A stretch of 64,000 nucleotides of DNA from Platynereis dumerilii (lineage: Eukaryota; Annelida; Polychaeta; Phyllodocida; Nereididae), in contig JAPTHN010000107.1 in the NCBI GenBank assembly GCA_026936325.1, positions 474,803-538,802 on the forward strand, in the 5' to 3' direction. Position 1 is the first letter of the stretch; every line of letters begins with the position of its first letter. The translations under genes and the position numbers were made by a program. Shown here in pieces: positions 21,646-32,524 of the stretch. The notes beneath the pieces are model-generated. The model was given only the letters and a program-made list of their open reading frames with translations. It was not told where the DNA came from and did no database searches.

Positions 21646-22345
21646 AATATGATGACTGTCAGGTCCATTGTGTGCCAGGTGCCACAGCTCAGTATATATA
21701 GAGCTGCTGAAACACAATTTAGAGAGAGAGTTAGTTAGTTAGATAGCAAGATCATGTAGAAAGGGATAGAAACAGGAGAGTGTGGGTCAGAAGATGTGCC
21801 CAACAGCAGTCTCAGTCTCACATACATGTAGCAATGCACTGCTGGGTACTGATTCTGGGCTCCCACATCTGGTTGAATTGGATTTCTGTGACACATTGTT
21901 GACTAAGAAGGTTGGTGACTTTAGATATATATATATATTGAGTTTTTGATGTTGAGAATTTGAGACCGAGTGAGGTTACATGCGGCAGGAAGACCGATGT
22001 AAGAGGACCGGCTCATGAAGTAGTGTTTTTTTTTATGTTACCAACCACAGAGGTATAATTGTGTCATAGGAGTCCCAGGCAACTGAATGTGCTCTCTGTT
22101 GACATCTAATAACAGTCTGAGTTAACAGTACACATTTTGAATATGTAAAGTAAACATTAAGAGCATTGTTGCACATCTGAAAAGCTAATTGAAGAGCATT
22201 GTTGTAGTAATTGAAGAGCATTGTTGTATCTGAAAAGCTAGTTGAAGTAAATTGTAATGTAAAATGTTCATGTTAATATGTTTACATCAGAGTGTTCACC
22301 TTTGTGGTGCCTTATTTACTGACAATAAATGTATTCAAATATCCC
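21646..22345 (+). other. Possible solo LTR or promoter block (fossil)
   Basis: A TATATATAGAG box (about 21,695) is preceded by GCCAGGTGCCACAGCTC, and AATAAATG lies about 630 bp downstream (22,325). That spacing is like a long terminal repeat. No coding part, primer site or target duplication could be tied to it, so this is a weak call. Confidence 0.25.
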
Positions 22346-23379
22346 CTTAAAATGTTTGTATTCAATATCTTGACAACTTCTAATGAGAATACACTTGGTA
22401 CTTAGACTGGAAATGCAAAAAGTACGATCCTGGGCACCTCTCCACAGTCATTCAGGCCAGAATGAATATGGCATGGCTGAGAAGCTAAGAGGGGAGAGTG
22501 CCTATTCTTATATTAGAAGGAGGAGGTTTGGGGTGATTTCCCCCATGGAGGTGTTTATCTCCTTAATGTCCTGATATGTTTACAGCACCCACTATTTGTG
22601 GTCAGCAAGACAGGAATCAACTGGTCAAGGCATCTTTTCATATTTTGACTGAACATATCCATGGACTGACTTAAACTGGCATTATTTAGTTTGGGCTATT
22701 TTGAATGATTGATCAATCTATTTCAAAGTTTAGGAGGCCAGAAAAGCACCATTGCTTATCAAACTTGCTCAGAATAACATTGAGAATTCTGTGCATTTCT
22801 AGTCATGAACTTTTCTGAAAACTTATACACAGCAGATATCCCTGAAGCATACTTTGTTTTGGAGACAATCTTTAAGAATACCTGACCAGTGTACACCCAA
22901 ACACACAGAATCTGCTGCATTTGAATTACATCTGACTTGAAAAATGCTTGCTGTGCATATGATTTCATTGACCAAGATGACCTTATGGAAGTCAAACGAT
23001 CAGTCAATCAAGGGTAGACATGGGCGGATCCTTGGGGGGGGGGGTACGCAGTGCATCCTCCCCCCTCACTTTCGTTGGATAAATGTATCCTTCACATTGC
23101 TATTTGGGGGATAAAATTAGTTCTACAGACTCCAATGTTATAAGTATTGCCACTATTGTTGCTGCTGCAAGACTCAATTTGCGTTCCTTTCACATATTTA
23201 AAATGCATCTCACTAGAAATGGATGAATATTTCACTCACCAAAAAAAAAGTCACACTATAGGAATCAAAAAATGATATACTTGATGATAGATTTAATTTT
23301 AGATTTTTTTGCAAAACTTTATAGCAGACTATTGACGTCTAAACACAATGAAATCACCAAAAAATCTGCAAAAATGCTC
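22346..23379. other. Intron sequence without recognisable features
   Basis: AT-rich, with short frames below 85 codons that show no family motif. There is a G10 run at 23,034 beside GGGCGGATCC. I see no exon-like frame with flanking splice sites. Confidence 0.5.
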
Positions 23380-23722
23380 TTTTTCGGCCACTTAATTGGC
23401 TGTCTCTGAAAAAACCATGCAATTTGTACAGTAAAGTGAAATGCGGACCGAGCCGGATTTTAACGAAATTTTCACCAAATGCCCTTTAAACAGAATAATG
23501 AAGGAAATTTTATGATGGAGGATGATTACACATGACATGAATATTCTTAATTCACTTTTTGTAGCGTGGAACACTCCATCATAAGCCAGATATAAGCATT
23601 TTTAGATAGCGGAGGATGACAAATTTCTTTGGGTTTCACAAAAAATGAAAAAAAACTAAAAACGTCATAATTCTGCTAAGATTTGTCCAAATTTCACAAT
23701 GTTAGAGTCACTACTATATATA
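23380..23722 (+). repeat. Dispersed repeat R1, copy 1
   Basis: TTAATTGGCTGTCTCTGAAAAAACCATGC... through GATAGCGGAGGATGACAAAT to CCAAATTTCACAATGTTAGAGTC. The same order occurs at 41,427 onwards (inner part only) and, reversed, at 50,605-50,150. Family not recognised. Confidence 0.8.
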
Positions 23723-24017
23723 GCACCCTGGTCCCTCTTTGACGCTTCCGAACTTTGGGCCAAGAGCTAATTAGGACAAAGGCCAAATAACCGGGTCAAA
23801 GGTCGCGTAACTGGGTCAACGGTCAAAGGTCACAGGCCAACTTTTATACACCCCTTTCCCAACTTTGGGCCTAGGGCTTATTGGGCCATTAATGAAAGCT
23901 GAGTCATGGATCCTCTGAGGCACACTCCCAGATCCTCTGAGGCACTTTGACCTTTATGCACTCTGGCACTGAGATGAGTGAGTGAAAACTTTGTGTCAGA
24001 AATGGGGGACTCCCTTG

Positions 24018-24205
24018 ACCTCTGGTACCATAGGTACCAGGTACCACCCTTAGAGAGAGGTTTTGTCTCTATGTGTATATCAAGGGTATCTCTTTTTTAA
24101 ATGATTCTATTAACCCAAGGGAATTGCTGGTACCTATGGTACCGGGTGGTACCATACCAACTGGTACAGTACAGTTGGTACCTATGGTACCAGCTAGAAG
24201 TGCCC
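24018..24205. repeat. Cluster of GGTACC palindromes
   Basis: GGTACC or TGGTACCA occurs about eight times in 190 bp, including CTGGTACCTATGGTACCGGG and CAGTTGGTACCTATGGTACC. The stretch 24,127-24,195 can fold on itself around AACTGGTACAGTACAGTT. Another TGGTACCA is at about 24,290. Confidence 0.7.
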
Positions 24206-24406
24206 ACCAACAGTATGCAAAAGACACATAGAGAGGATATAGGCAATGGGATATGCAAATGGAGCACAGGACAGGCACTTATAGGGGGTGGTACCAAGAT
24301 TATTACCAAAGAAATAGGAAATCGCCGTTTGGCAAAAAAGATTTTTTAGAAAGGTTGTGGAATCCCCATTTCAGATTTTTTGGACAGAACACTTAAAAAG
24401 CAAGTA

Positions 24407-24695
24407 ATAGTCACATATTCACAGCCATCATGAGAATATGAACACAAAATGAGGCATATTCCCTGTCATGAGAATATGAACACTTGAAAAGCAATTAATA
24501 GTCACATATTAACAGCCGTCTTGAGAATATGAACACAAAAAAGAGTCATATTCACAGCCGTCATGCGAATATGAACACTTAAAAAGCAATTAATTGTCAC
24601 TATTCACAGCCGTCTTGAGAATATGAACACAAAAATGAGTCATATTCACAGCCGTCATGAGAATATGAACACTTAAAAAGCAAGTAATAGTCACT
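24407..24695. repeat. Palindrome-bearing tandem array, block 1
   Basis: Units of about 45-51 bp: TCATATTCACAGCCGTCATGAGAATATGAACAC, then alternately AAAAATGAG or TTAAAAAGCAATTAATAG. TCATATTC and GAATATGA within each unit pair as a small hairpin. Two further blocks of the same units lie within 3 kb. Confidence 0.85.
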
Positions 24696-24859
24696 TATCC
24701 CATGTCTAGATACATTTCTTCCCTGATACTGTCTAATTTCCCTGGCAGATATTTTGGTAGTTAGGCAAATATGTGGGAAGATATGGACAAAATGCGGGAG
24801 GATACGACATTTAGCGGGAGATACGACATTTAGAGGGAAATACGATCTCATTAATATTA

Positions 24860-25730
24860 ATTACTTAAAATAAACCAATTACAATGCAGCTATGCATCAG
24901 ATGACGGCCACCGACGCTGTAGGATTGTCGTTTGGCCAAGCAGAAAAAAAATCAATAATTGGACAGCTCCATAGAGAGAAGCAATTAGAGCAGTAATCTT
25001 TAACTCCATTGCAATCAGATCATTTGTGTGAACTGCCGCTGGTTTGAATTGACACTTGAAGTACGATTAAGGCAATTGTCTTGATGACAATTAGCACTTT
25101 GATAATAGATTTAATTTTTTTATAACAGATTTTATTCATTCCATTGGTTTTATTTAATAATTATCACAGTGAAAAGAATTGAGGTTTTTATGTAATACTT
25201 ATATAAAAAAGTAAAATTAGGACAGCTGTTAAAAGCATCAAAAGTTTTATATAACTCTTGGCCAAAGCTTTCAATAATTTTATTATAATAACATAGTCAA
25301 TTTTCCGCCAAATTGATTATATAATTCCATGCAGTAGATAAGCGCACTGCAAGCAATTCACTTTAATGGTCCTTTTGTTGATATTTTTATTAAGAAGAAC
25401 AACTTATATTGATCATTTCATTAATTACATGGTTATAACACGTTAAATATGACGGAAATCTAACTTTAGACAGTCATCTAAATCTGAATAAAGCAGCTGA
25501 ATTCAAACTGTCTATAGTATACCACAGATTTGAAGAATGTTTTAAAAAGGCTCTTGATATCACACCATCAGACATCATCAGTATTTTTATTTTTATTTAG
25601 TGTTTGTCACACAAATTATGTTTCCCCTATATCTATTTTGCTTCTTTTTTTTTTTTTGCTACATACCGTATATTATATTTGCTCATTTTTTAACGACTTT
25701 TTTTTTAAGCAAACACATTGAAAACATGGG
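24860..25730. other. AT-rich intron sequence, nothing recognised
   Basis: No frame with family motifs, no terminal repeats I could pair. T-rich runs at 25,645-25,710. Confidence 0.5.
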
Positions 25731-25734
25731 ATAA

Positions 25735-25879
25735 ATAGGTTATACCATGGCTGGCCCAGTATTTCCCTGATATTTTCACCCTCGACCTGTATTTTCCCTC
25801 GACCCTTCGGGTCTCGGGAAAATACTTGGTCTCTGGTGAAAATATCAGGGAAATACTGGGCCAGCCATGGGATAACCTA
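25735..25879. repeat. Large near-perfect hairpin (about 145 bp)
   Basis: ATAGGTTATACCATGGCTGG...GATATTTTCACC on the left returns as GGTGAAAATATCAGGGAAATACTGGGCCAGCCATGGGATAACCTAT on the right, arms of about 50 bp. Inside, GTATTTTCCCTCGACCC and GGGTCTCGGGAAAATAC pair again around CTTCGG. Confidence 0.9.
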
Positions 25880-26035
25880 TAAATATTCACAGCTGTCATG
25901 AGAATATGAACACAAAAATGAGTCATATTCACAGCCATCATGAGAATATGAACACTTAAAAAACCATTAGTAGCCACTAATTCACAGCCGTCTTGAGAAT
26001 ATGAACACAAAAATGAGTCATATTGACAGCCTTTA
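25880..26035. repeat. Palindrome-bearing tandem array, block 2
   Basis: Same unit as block 1, about three to four copies (ATTCACAGCTGTCATGAGAATATGAACAC and so on), starting directly after the 145-bp hairpin. Confidence 0.8.
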
Positions 26036-26164
26036 TGCACTCTGAGAATCAAGCTCTGACATTTCTGTGGGAATAGGGCTGGTTCTAGGCCAATCAGCTT
26101 CAGAGGCCCCTGAAATGTGCTATTCACAAACAGCCAACATGCAAATGAGTAGGCTTGACTTTTA

Positions 26165-26470
26165 AGTGATATGTCTACCCTGATTGGTTCACCTTTTCAA
26201 ACTTACAAGCTCTAACTGGCCATCCCTGACCATATATAGGATGAGAGGGGGGGGGGGTTAATACCAGAGATGCTCACCAGAGTGTACTCCAAGGAGTTGT
26301 TGTGCATGCATGCTTGTCTTTGACCCACTGTCTGTGACCCACTTTGGGTGCCCATGACAGTTGAGTGAACTGTGTTGACTTTTGCTTGTTCCACTTCTGA
26401 TATCTAAAATGTGGATTGTGTACATTTCCATGGAATGAGTTAATAAGATGTGAATAAAGGTATGTTTAAA
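26165..26470 (+). promoter_or_regulatory. LTR-like promoter and poly(A) block (fossil)
   Basis: CTGATTGGTTCACC (CCAAT box in reverse), ACCATATATAGG (TATA-like, 26,230) and AATAAAGGT (26,454) follow in order over 290 bp, as in a compact LTR. No paired LTR or internal region was seen, so a solo LTR is only a guess. Confidence 0.3.
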
Positions 26471-26974
26471 TTTGCTCATGACATGTTTGTAACTCAGATT
26501 ATCCAGTAACCCCTAGAAATTCTCAGTTATTGCCCCAGATGAATGGAATAAACTTATGAGCATGGCATCATGGGGTCAGTGTTTTGAGGTCATGACACAA
26601 TTTATTTGAAATTGGCAAAACCAGTTTGAAAGGATGCTGTGGGTCTTTTATAAATAATAGAACAATTTGCACCTAACTGAGGCAGAGAACTAATATTCTC
26701 AGAGTGTTGGGCAGCAGAGACTTTGCTGGGATTTCAAGTAAATTTCAAAGTTTCAAAATTCATGTGCAGCAGATCTGCTAACTTCTTGTTGAGCATGTTG
26801 AGGTGGGGGGGGGGGTAAGGAAGGGGGGCCATGGAGGGGGGAGGCAAGGAATCCCTGGCAGCCAATCAGTGAAGCTGGGCTCTTTGAAAAATTAAATATT
26901 CAACTGACTCCACTTCATTATGATAATGTTGCTGCTCCCACAGATGTGCCTGAGGTTACTTTCCCTGAGTGCCT

Positions 26975-27266
26975 TTATGAGAATATGGACACAAAATTGA
27001 GTCGTATTCACAGCCGTCTTGAGAATATGACACAAAAATGAGTCATATTCTCAGCTGTCATGAGAATATGAACACTTAATAAGCAATTAATAGTCATATA
27101 TTCATTGCCGTCATGAGAATATGAGCACAAAAAATGAGTCATATTCACAGCTGTCATGAGAATATGAACAATTAAAAAGCAATTAATAGTCACATATTCA
27201 CAGCCATCTTGAGAATATGAACACAAAAAATGAGTCATATCCACAGCCATCATGAGAATATGAACA
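26975..27266. repeat. Palindrome-bearing tandem array, block 3
   Basis: Six to seven units with the same alternation of short and long spacers as block 1. It ends at ATGAACACACAGAGAG, next to an LTR-like promoter. Confidence 0.8.
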
Positions 27267-27289
27267 CACAGAGAGTAGGTAGGCAATAG

Positions 27290-27500
27290 ATGAGCATGCC
27301 ATGGCTATATATGGCGTGTGATGTAAGGGTAAGGGTAGTATATAAGGGGCTCAAGGAACAAGAAGTAATATTCCTCTCTTGCAAACCAATCCATCGACAC
27401 CTACATCATCCATCTTCAAGCGGTATTGAATCCTACAAACCACAACCTACTACAGCCGGCCACAGGGAGCAAAGCCAGCAGCAACTATAACATCCAAACG
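27290..27500 (+). promoter_or_regulatory. Second LTR-like TATA block (fossil)
   Basis: GGCTATATATGGCG and GTATATAAGGGGCTC lie 40 bp apart, followed by a C/A-rich leader. It is similar in style to the 26.2-kb block but not in sequence. No coding region follows. Confidence 0.25.
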
Positions 27501-27898
27501 TGTGTACTTAAGTATTTTATTTAACTGTGTTAAGAACTTTAACCACAAATCTAGTTAGAAATAGTTACTTGAGTGTGCTTCAAATTAATAAGCAGCTATA
27601 TTCCCAGAGTATAACAGGCTTTTACAGACACTTGTATGCAGAAGAACAACATAATGTGATCTCTTTGAACTTACATTCCTGTCTCCTTATTATTGAGTTT
27701 TATTTACACATCATATAATGGGAAGGTTACAATTCAACTGGTTCAGGTAGTACTGAGACATCAAGCATTTATAACTGAACTCACTAAGAGAATATTGGCG
27801 CTCAAAACCACTAAATAAGCTATATATATGCATGATATTTTATAAATCAATCGACATTATAATACACCGATTTTTAATCAAGCCAAAATAATGTATTA

Positions 27899-28835
27899 CA
27901 GGGTGGGGACCCAAAACTTGCACATATGAAGATTTGTTTGAAAAATATCTCACAAACAGTAAGATTTCACAACAGGTAGCTTGGCACACCCAAAGTAGAC
28001 ATAGAAGACAATGTTTTCATTCTATTTGGCAACAATTATTATTATTACATACTGCACACGGTAGCGGCAAAGTTGTTCTTACAGAAATGCTGAATTTTTC
28101 AGGCATATTTTTTCCATCAGTGGCAATGACTCCTAGTACCAGAATTTGGGCTCGATATTTTTTCCTGAACATCTCTTGGACCTCAGCTGTTGATCCAGCC
28201 AGGCAGTTATCATTTCTCCTATTGACAACAACATCTAGAGTGAAGATATTCGCATGCGGGATACGCAAAAAGAGTTTTGCTGAGATCTTATGTATTTCCT
28301 AACTTTTCTGCATCCTTTAAGTCTCCTTTGTTTCTTGGCTGCTGTCAGGAGATGTCTTGTGGTCCTGACACACAAATTCAAGCCTTAGTTCACCCATGCA
28401 TCTTTTCTCATTGTTTTGGTATCAACATTCATCTCTCCAGCCAGCCTCTGCATTGAATTTGTGGGGTCCAATGCAATTTTGGCCTCACTTCCTTAATAAC
28501 ATCAGGAAATCATTTCTTATTGGCTTTACCACTGCCTGGCCTTCTCTAGACACCTTTTTGCTGCCTCATTACCTTCTTAATATTAAATACTGTCTGTGAG
28601 GGCAGTTAAACAATATTGGAGATTTTCCTGGGAGTAACTTCTGCACGCAGCAAATCAGAGACTCTCTGCCTTTTCTCTCTCTGTGAAGCCATTTTTGCTC
28701 AGAATGAATTAATACTTGAGTATTATACACTTAAGATATAGCTGATTATCGACTAAGGAGTTTCATTGCAGTCCATTGAGCTGTTTTATGGATATCTGCT
28801 ATACAAATCAGTGCAAGTTTCGGGTCCCCACCCTG
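27899..28835 (-). mobile_element. Tc1/mariner-type element relic (937 bp)
   Basis: Ends CAGGGTGGGGACCC...GTTTTGG-type and ...CGGGTCCCCACCCTG are inverted repeats of about 25 bp flanked by TA on both sides, the Tc1/mariner target. The minus strand carries a decayed transposase. MASQREKRQRVSDLLRAEV (28,690) is the N-terminal helix-turn-helix. IFTLDVVVNRRNDNCLAG (28,250) holds the first catalytic Asp. AQILVLGVIATDGKNMPEKF (28,160) is the following mariner block. The third acidic residue is not found and stops are frequent. It abuts the Polinton. Confidence 0.85.
28010..28690 (-). pseudogene. Mariner-like transposase pseudogene
   Basis: Transposase of the relic above; it would have cut and joined the element ends. 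From the N-terminus: SQREKRQRVSDLLRAE helix, PSQTVFNIKKV recognition helix, RRPGSGKANKK linker (the RPGSG motif), a heavily decayed middle, then DVVVNRRND and QILVLGVIATDGK. At least five in-frame stops before residue 120. The DDE triad is incomplete. Confidence 0.75.
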
Positions 28836-28877
28836 TAGAGTCGTAGTCTCGCTCTTGACGACAGTATCGGATTTGAC

Positions 28878-29132
28878 ATGGAAGAACAGGCATCGCAATC
28901 CAGCCATCAAGACTGGCGCGTGTTAGGCGTTAAAGTACCAAAGAACGAAGTGGTATTCTTCAGTCAAATAATTATTTTGTACGTTTTAATATTGACCTGC
29001 ATTGTAAATTTGAGTCTGAGCCAGCAGCATAACGAAGTCTGGATTGGATTTTTGTCGTCCAGCATTGGGTTTTTACTGCCCAATCCGAGTATCAAGAATT
29101 CCAGAGTAGTTCTCAATAATCAAAGTGTCTGA
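28878..29132 (+). CDS. Polinton part: small membrane protein (fossil)
   Basis: 84 residues with a hydrophobic span (VVFFSQIIILYVLILTCIV) and a C-terminal SSSIGFLLPNPSIKN motif. Small proteins with this signature occur at the integrase end of invertebrate Polintons; role unknown. Confidence 0.55.
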   Translation: MEEQASQSSHQDWRVLGVKVPKNEVVFFSQIIILYVLILTCIVNLSLSQQHNEVWIGFLSSSIGFLLPNPSIKNSRVVLNNQSV

Positions 29133-29331
29133 TTCTTATCTGGAAGATATATATTACGATCCGAGGAGTAGAGGCTGTTATGGCGGTATAGTTTCTCTGT
29201 GGAATGCCGTGAAAGCTGATGGAAACCCCAAGAAATTGGCGTATCGAGATATCAAGGAATGGCTGGAAAATCAAGAGACTTACAGCTAACACAAACCTTA
29301 CAATGACAAGTTTAAAAGAGAGTCAATTATC

Positions 29332-29820
29332 GTGGGAGAATTGGATGAGCAATGGGATTCGGACCTTATGGTCTTTGATAAACTAGCCAAGTATAACAAG
29401 GGATACAAGTACCTGGCTGTTTTCATAGACTTGTTCTCCAGATATTTATGGATACAGCCGCTCAAGAAGAAGACCCCGCAGGAAATGGTTGCGGCTATGA
29501 AAAAAGTATTTAAGGAAGGTCGAAAACCCAAGGTGATAAGAACTGACCAAGGCAAAGAATACGCGGGAAAAGTTGTCAGGGAATATCTGGAAGAGGAAAA
29601 GGTAGCTCATTTCATCGCTTACAACGTATATCACGCGAATTACGCGGAAAGAGTCATAAGGACTATCAAGGGTCGCATCTCAAAATATTTCACAAAACGA
29701 AGGACTTTGAAGTACATTGACCGCCTCCAAGACATTGTGAAGGGTTACAACAATAATAAGCATTCTTTTCTAAAGACGTCGCCCTCCCGAGTAAATCGAG
29801 CTAATCAGCGGGAAATATAA
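29332..29820 (+). pseudogene. Polinton part: integrase catalytic core (fossil)
   Basis: Retroviral-type (DDE) integrase core: FDKLAKYNKGYKYLAVFIDL gives the first catalytic Asp region, KVIRTDQGKEYAGK the second, and the ANYAERVIRTIKGRISKY block holds the usual Glu. The YAER form is typical of Polinton integrases. The integrase would have joined the element to host DNA. Confidence 0.8.
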
Positions 29821-30003
29821 AAAAAATTATATTTACCGATAGAACTAGAAAGGGAGAAAACCCCGGTAGCGTTCCAGTTTGAGATTGGAGATAAAGTGAG
29901 AATTCCGAAAGCGAGAAGACCTTTTGCGAAAGGCTACGAACAAACTTGGACCGATGAGATATTCGTAGTGAATAAGATAATCGCTTCGCATCCTCCGAGA
30001 TAC

Positions 30004-31671
30004 ATTATGATTTTCTGATTACTTTATGATTTTCTGATTAAAAATAAAATACTATCCACCAGTCAGTATGGTTTTCGGAAAAACAGATCTACAGAATTGG
30101 CAGTGCTTGAGATGCAAGACAGGATAATATACAATATGTCAAACAAACTACTCAGCATTGTTTCTGGACCTGTCTAAGGCCTTTGATACCATTGATTATT
30201 CTAACTTACTTATGAAGTTAGAACACTACGGAGTTCGTGGTATTTCTCTAAACTTGTTCCGCAGCTACCTTTCAGACCTGTTCCAATATACAGAGTACAA
30301 AACGTCTTTATCAGACAAAGTGCCTGTCACCTATGGAGTCCCCCAGGGCTCAATCCTGGGACCCCTCTTATTCATTATTTTTGTGAATGATATTATCAAA
30401 GTCTGTGAAAATTGCGTGTTTTTACTATTTGCCGATGATACAAATATGCTCTTCTCTGACATAAGCCTTCAAACTTTAGAAGGCAAAGTAAATGAAACTT
30501 TAACAAAAATTACAGATTGGTTCAATGCAAATAAGCTCTCACTTAATGTTGAAAAAGCACATTATGTAATTTTCCATCTTCCAAAGATGAAATTAGCAAG
30601 CAACAACCTTGTAATAAAAATTAATGACAAGCCACCAAGCAGAGAAACCTCATCAAAATTTTTGGGTATCCAGATAGATAAAAACCTTAGTTGGCTTAAA
30701 CATATAGATGTTTTATCATCAAAGGTGCTAAAGGTAATTGGAATTCTTTACAGACTCAAAAATAAATTGCCCTCTAAACTGCTGCGGACAATCTATCACT
30801 CTCTAATTCTACCACACCTAACATACTGCATTACCGTTTGGGGAAACTGTGGATCAAGGGCACGGACGCGTCTAGAAACACTCCAAAAGAAAGCCATCCG
30901 TCTCGCTTCAAAAGTCAAGTACAACAGTCATTGTGGACCCCTGTTTAAAAAGTATGATTTTCTTTCTTTAGCTGACTTGTTTAACTTAAACTGTTGCAAG
31001 ATGTACATAAATCATCAGAGGAAAATCTTACCTCACTACTTCAATGACCAGCTGAACCTGGTATCGGATATCCATGCCACCCGTCAACAAAGCAATGCAC
31101 ACATCCCTAATGTCAAACTCCAGATCCAGACCCAAAATTTTAATCAAAAAATATCTAAAGCATGGAACAAAATTCCGACCTCTTTAAGGCCTTCCTCAAA
31201 CATCTCTGCAAAATCCACTGTCAAAGCATTAAAAAGATACTACGTGTCACTATATCCCACATCATGCTCTGTAATTAACTGTTTTATTTGTAACAGACAT
31301 TGAAAGTAATGTTCATTCCATTCTTGACATTGTATCATCTACAACTCATTCCATCTCATTCCCATTAAACATTCTCTTAATTCCACTGCATAAATGTACC
31401 TACTTCATTGATCTCTTTTTTCCTTGTATTTCACCATAATTACTTTTTATTTATATATTTTCCTTATTATATCACTATTTTCATTTATTAGCTTTTTTTC
31501 AAATGCTAAAATAACTTACCTTTGCTTTACTATTGCTATTATAAATGTATTTTATTCTTTTCTAATGATAACTGAGGTAATTACGACACGGGCTGACCAG
31601 CCTTTATAATTTTCCGCAAGTATGAAACATCTGATACTTGAAAATAAAATCTACCTACCTACCTACCTACC
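30004..31671 (+). mobile_element. LINE E: 5'-truncated CR1/jockey-like LINE inside the Polinton
   Basis: It begins within the RT (SQYGFRKNRSTELAVLEMQD) and ends in a (CTAC)5 tail at 31,651-31,671 after an AAAATAAAAT run. Polinton integrase sequence resumes directly on both sides. RT catalytic boxes are kept (FADD, GVPQGSILGP). The (CTAC)n tail and 5' truncation indicate target-primed insertion. A 31-bp stutter of TTTATGATTTTCTGATTA marks the 5' edge. Confidence 0.88.
30158..31303 (+). CDS. LINE E reverse transcriptase, C-terminal part
   Basis: 381 codons without a stop. Motif A MFLDLSKAFDTIDYSNLL, motif B TYGVPQGSILGPLLFIIFVN, motif C LLFADDTNMLF, then TDWFNANKLSLNVEKAHYVI and FLGIQIDKNLSWLKHI (thumb), ending in HIPNVKLQIQTQNF and KAWNKIPTSLRP, the usual C-terminal block of CR1/jockey-like LINEs. 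It lacks endonuclease, ORF1 and the first RT motifs through 5' truncation; the Met at 30,158 is not a true start. One frame break upstream (about 30,150) separates it from the QYGFRKN block. A full open C-terminal frame suggests a young insertion. The 3' UTR runs to 31,650. Confidence 0.85.
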   Translation: MFLDLSKAFDTIDYSNLLMKLEHYGVRGISLNLFRSYLSDLFQYTEYKTSLSDKVPVTYGVPQGSILGPLLFIIFVNDIIKVCENCVFLLFADDTNMLFSDISLQTLEGKVNETLTKITDWFNANKLSLNVEKAHYVIFHLPKMKLASNNLVIKINDKPPSRETSSKFLGIQIDKNLSWLKHIDVLSSKVLKVIGILYRLKNKLPSKLLRTIYHSLILPHLTYCITVWGNCGSRARTRLETLQKKAIRLASKVKYNSHCGPLFKKYDFLSLADLFNLNCCKMYINHQRKILPHYFNDQLNLVSDIHATRQQSNAHIPNVKLQIQTQNFNQKISKAWNKIPTSLRPSSNISAKSTVKALKRYYVSLYPTSCSVINCFICNRH

Positions 31672-31868
31672 TGGTAGACTTGAATGGCGAGGAGATCCTA
31701 GGCAGTTTCTATGCCCAAGAGATGCAGTTGGCCATAGACGACGGGGTATATAGAGTGGAAAAAGTGCTAAGATACTGCAGACGTAAAGGAGTCAAGGAAG
31801 CCTTAGTTCGGTGGAAAGGTTACGGACCGAAATTCGATTGTTGGGTTAACGCAAAGGACTTCCAATGA
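31638..31868 (+). pseudogene. Polinton part: integrase chromodomain (fossil)
   Basis: YRVEKVLRYCRRKGVKEALV and RWKGYGPKFDCWVNAKDF form a chromodomain, found at the C-terminus of many Polinton integrases and thought to guide insertion. It is separated from the core by LINE E. Confidence 0.75.
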
Positions 31869-31869
31869 C

Positions 31870-32408
31870 CTTACCCTTCCCTTTACACATCAACTTTTTG
31901 GTCGTTGGACCTTCGAAATGCGGAAAATCGGAATTTATCAAAAGGTTGATTTTAGAGGCGGAAAAAATGTTTACGCCGGTTCCGTCCACAGATAGTCTAT
32001 TGTTATTCCGTATGGACGGACGGGTATGACGAATTAGAGGATTACGTTCAATTCAGAAAAGATATACCGTCTAATCACGAATTAACGGAATGGTGGGAGG
32101 AAAATCGTAAGGAGACTTTATTGATTTTGGACGATTTGATGCATTCTATAGACGAGGAAACGTCGAAATTGTTTTGCATCACTTCTCATCACGTGCACGT
32201 GTCTTGCGTTCTCGCGGTGCAGAATCTCTTTTACCAAAACAAGTACATGAGAGAATGCAGCTTGAATACTAATTGCTTCTGCCTATTCAAAAACAGTAGA
32301 AGCGCTCTTCAGATAAAAACCCTTGCCACTCAGATGTATCCCGGAAAAACTAACTATTTTATGGACAGCTATCACAAAGCGGTAGAGCCAAGATACGGTT
32401 ACTACTAG
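31870..32408 (+). pseudogene. Polinton part: FtsK/HerA-type packaging ATPase (fossil)
   Basis: ETLLILDDLMHSIDEETSKL is a clear Walker B block followed by HHVHVSCVLAVQNLFYQ and an arginine-bearing end (KNSRSALQIKTLATQMYPG). A Walker A-like loop lies near 31,905-31,935. Such ATPases pump DNA into capsids in related viruses. Confidence 0.75.
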
Positions 32409-32524
32409 TACATTTGGATCATCAGTATCCGCTGAGAAGCGGGATCTTTGACGAAGACGAAATCATATACCTTGCCTCATAAAAGTTTATTAGCGAAAGG
32501 TCCGTTGATACTATTTCGAACGCT

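Noticed and set aside
24407-27266. CRISPR-like array of palindromic repeats
   Set aside because: Spacers are not unique; they are two recurring sequences, no cas genes exist, and the genome is metazoan.
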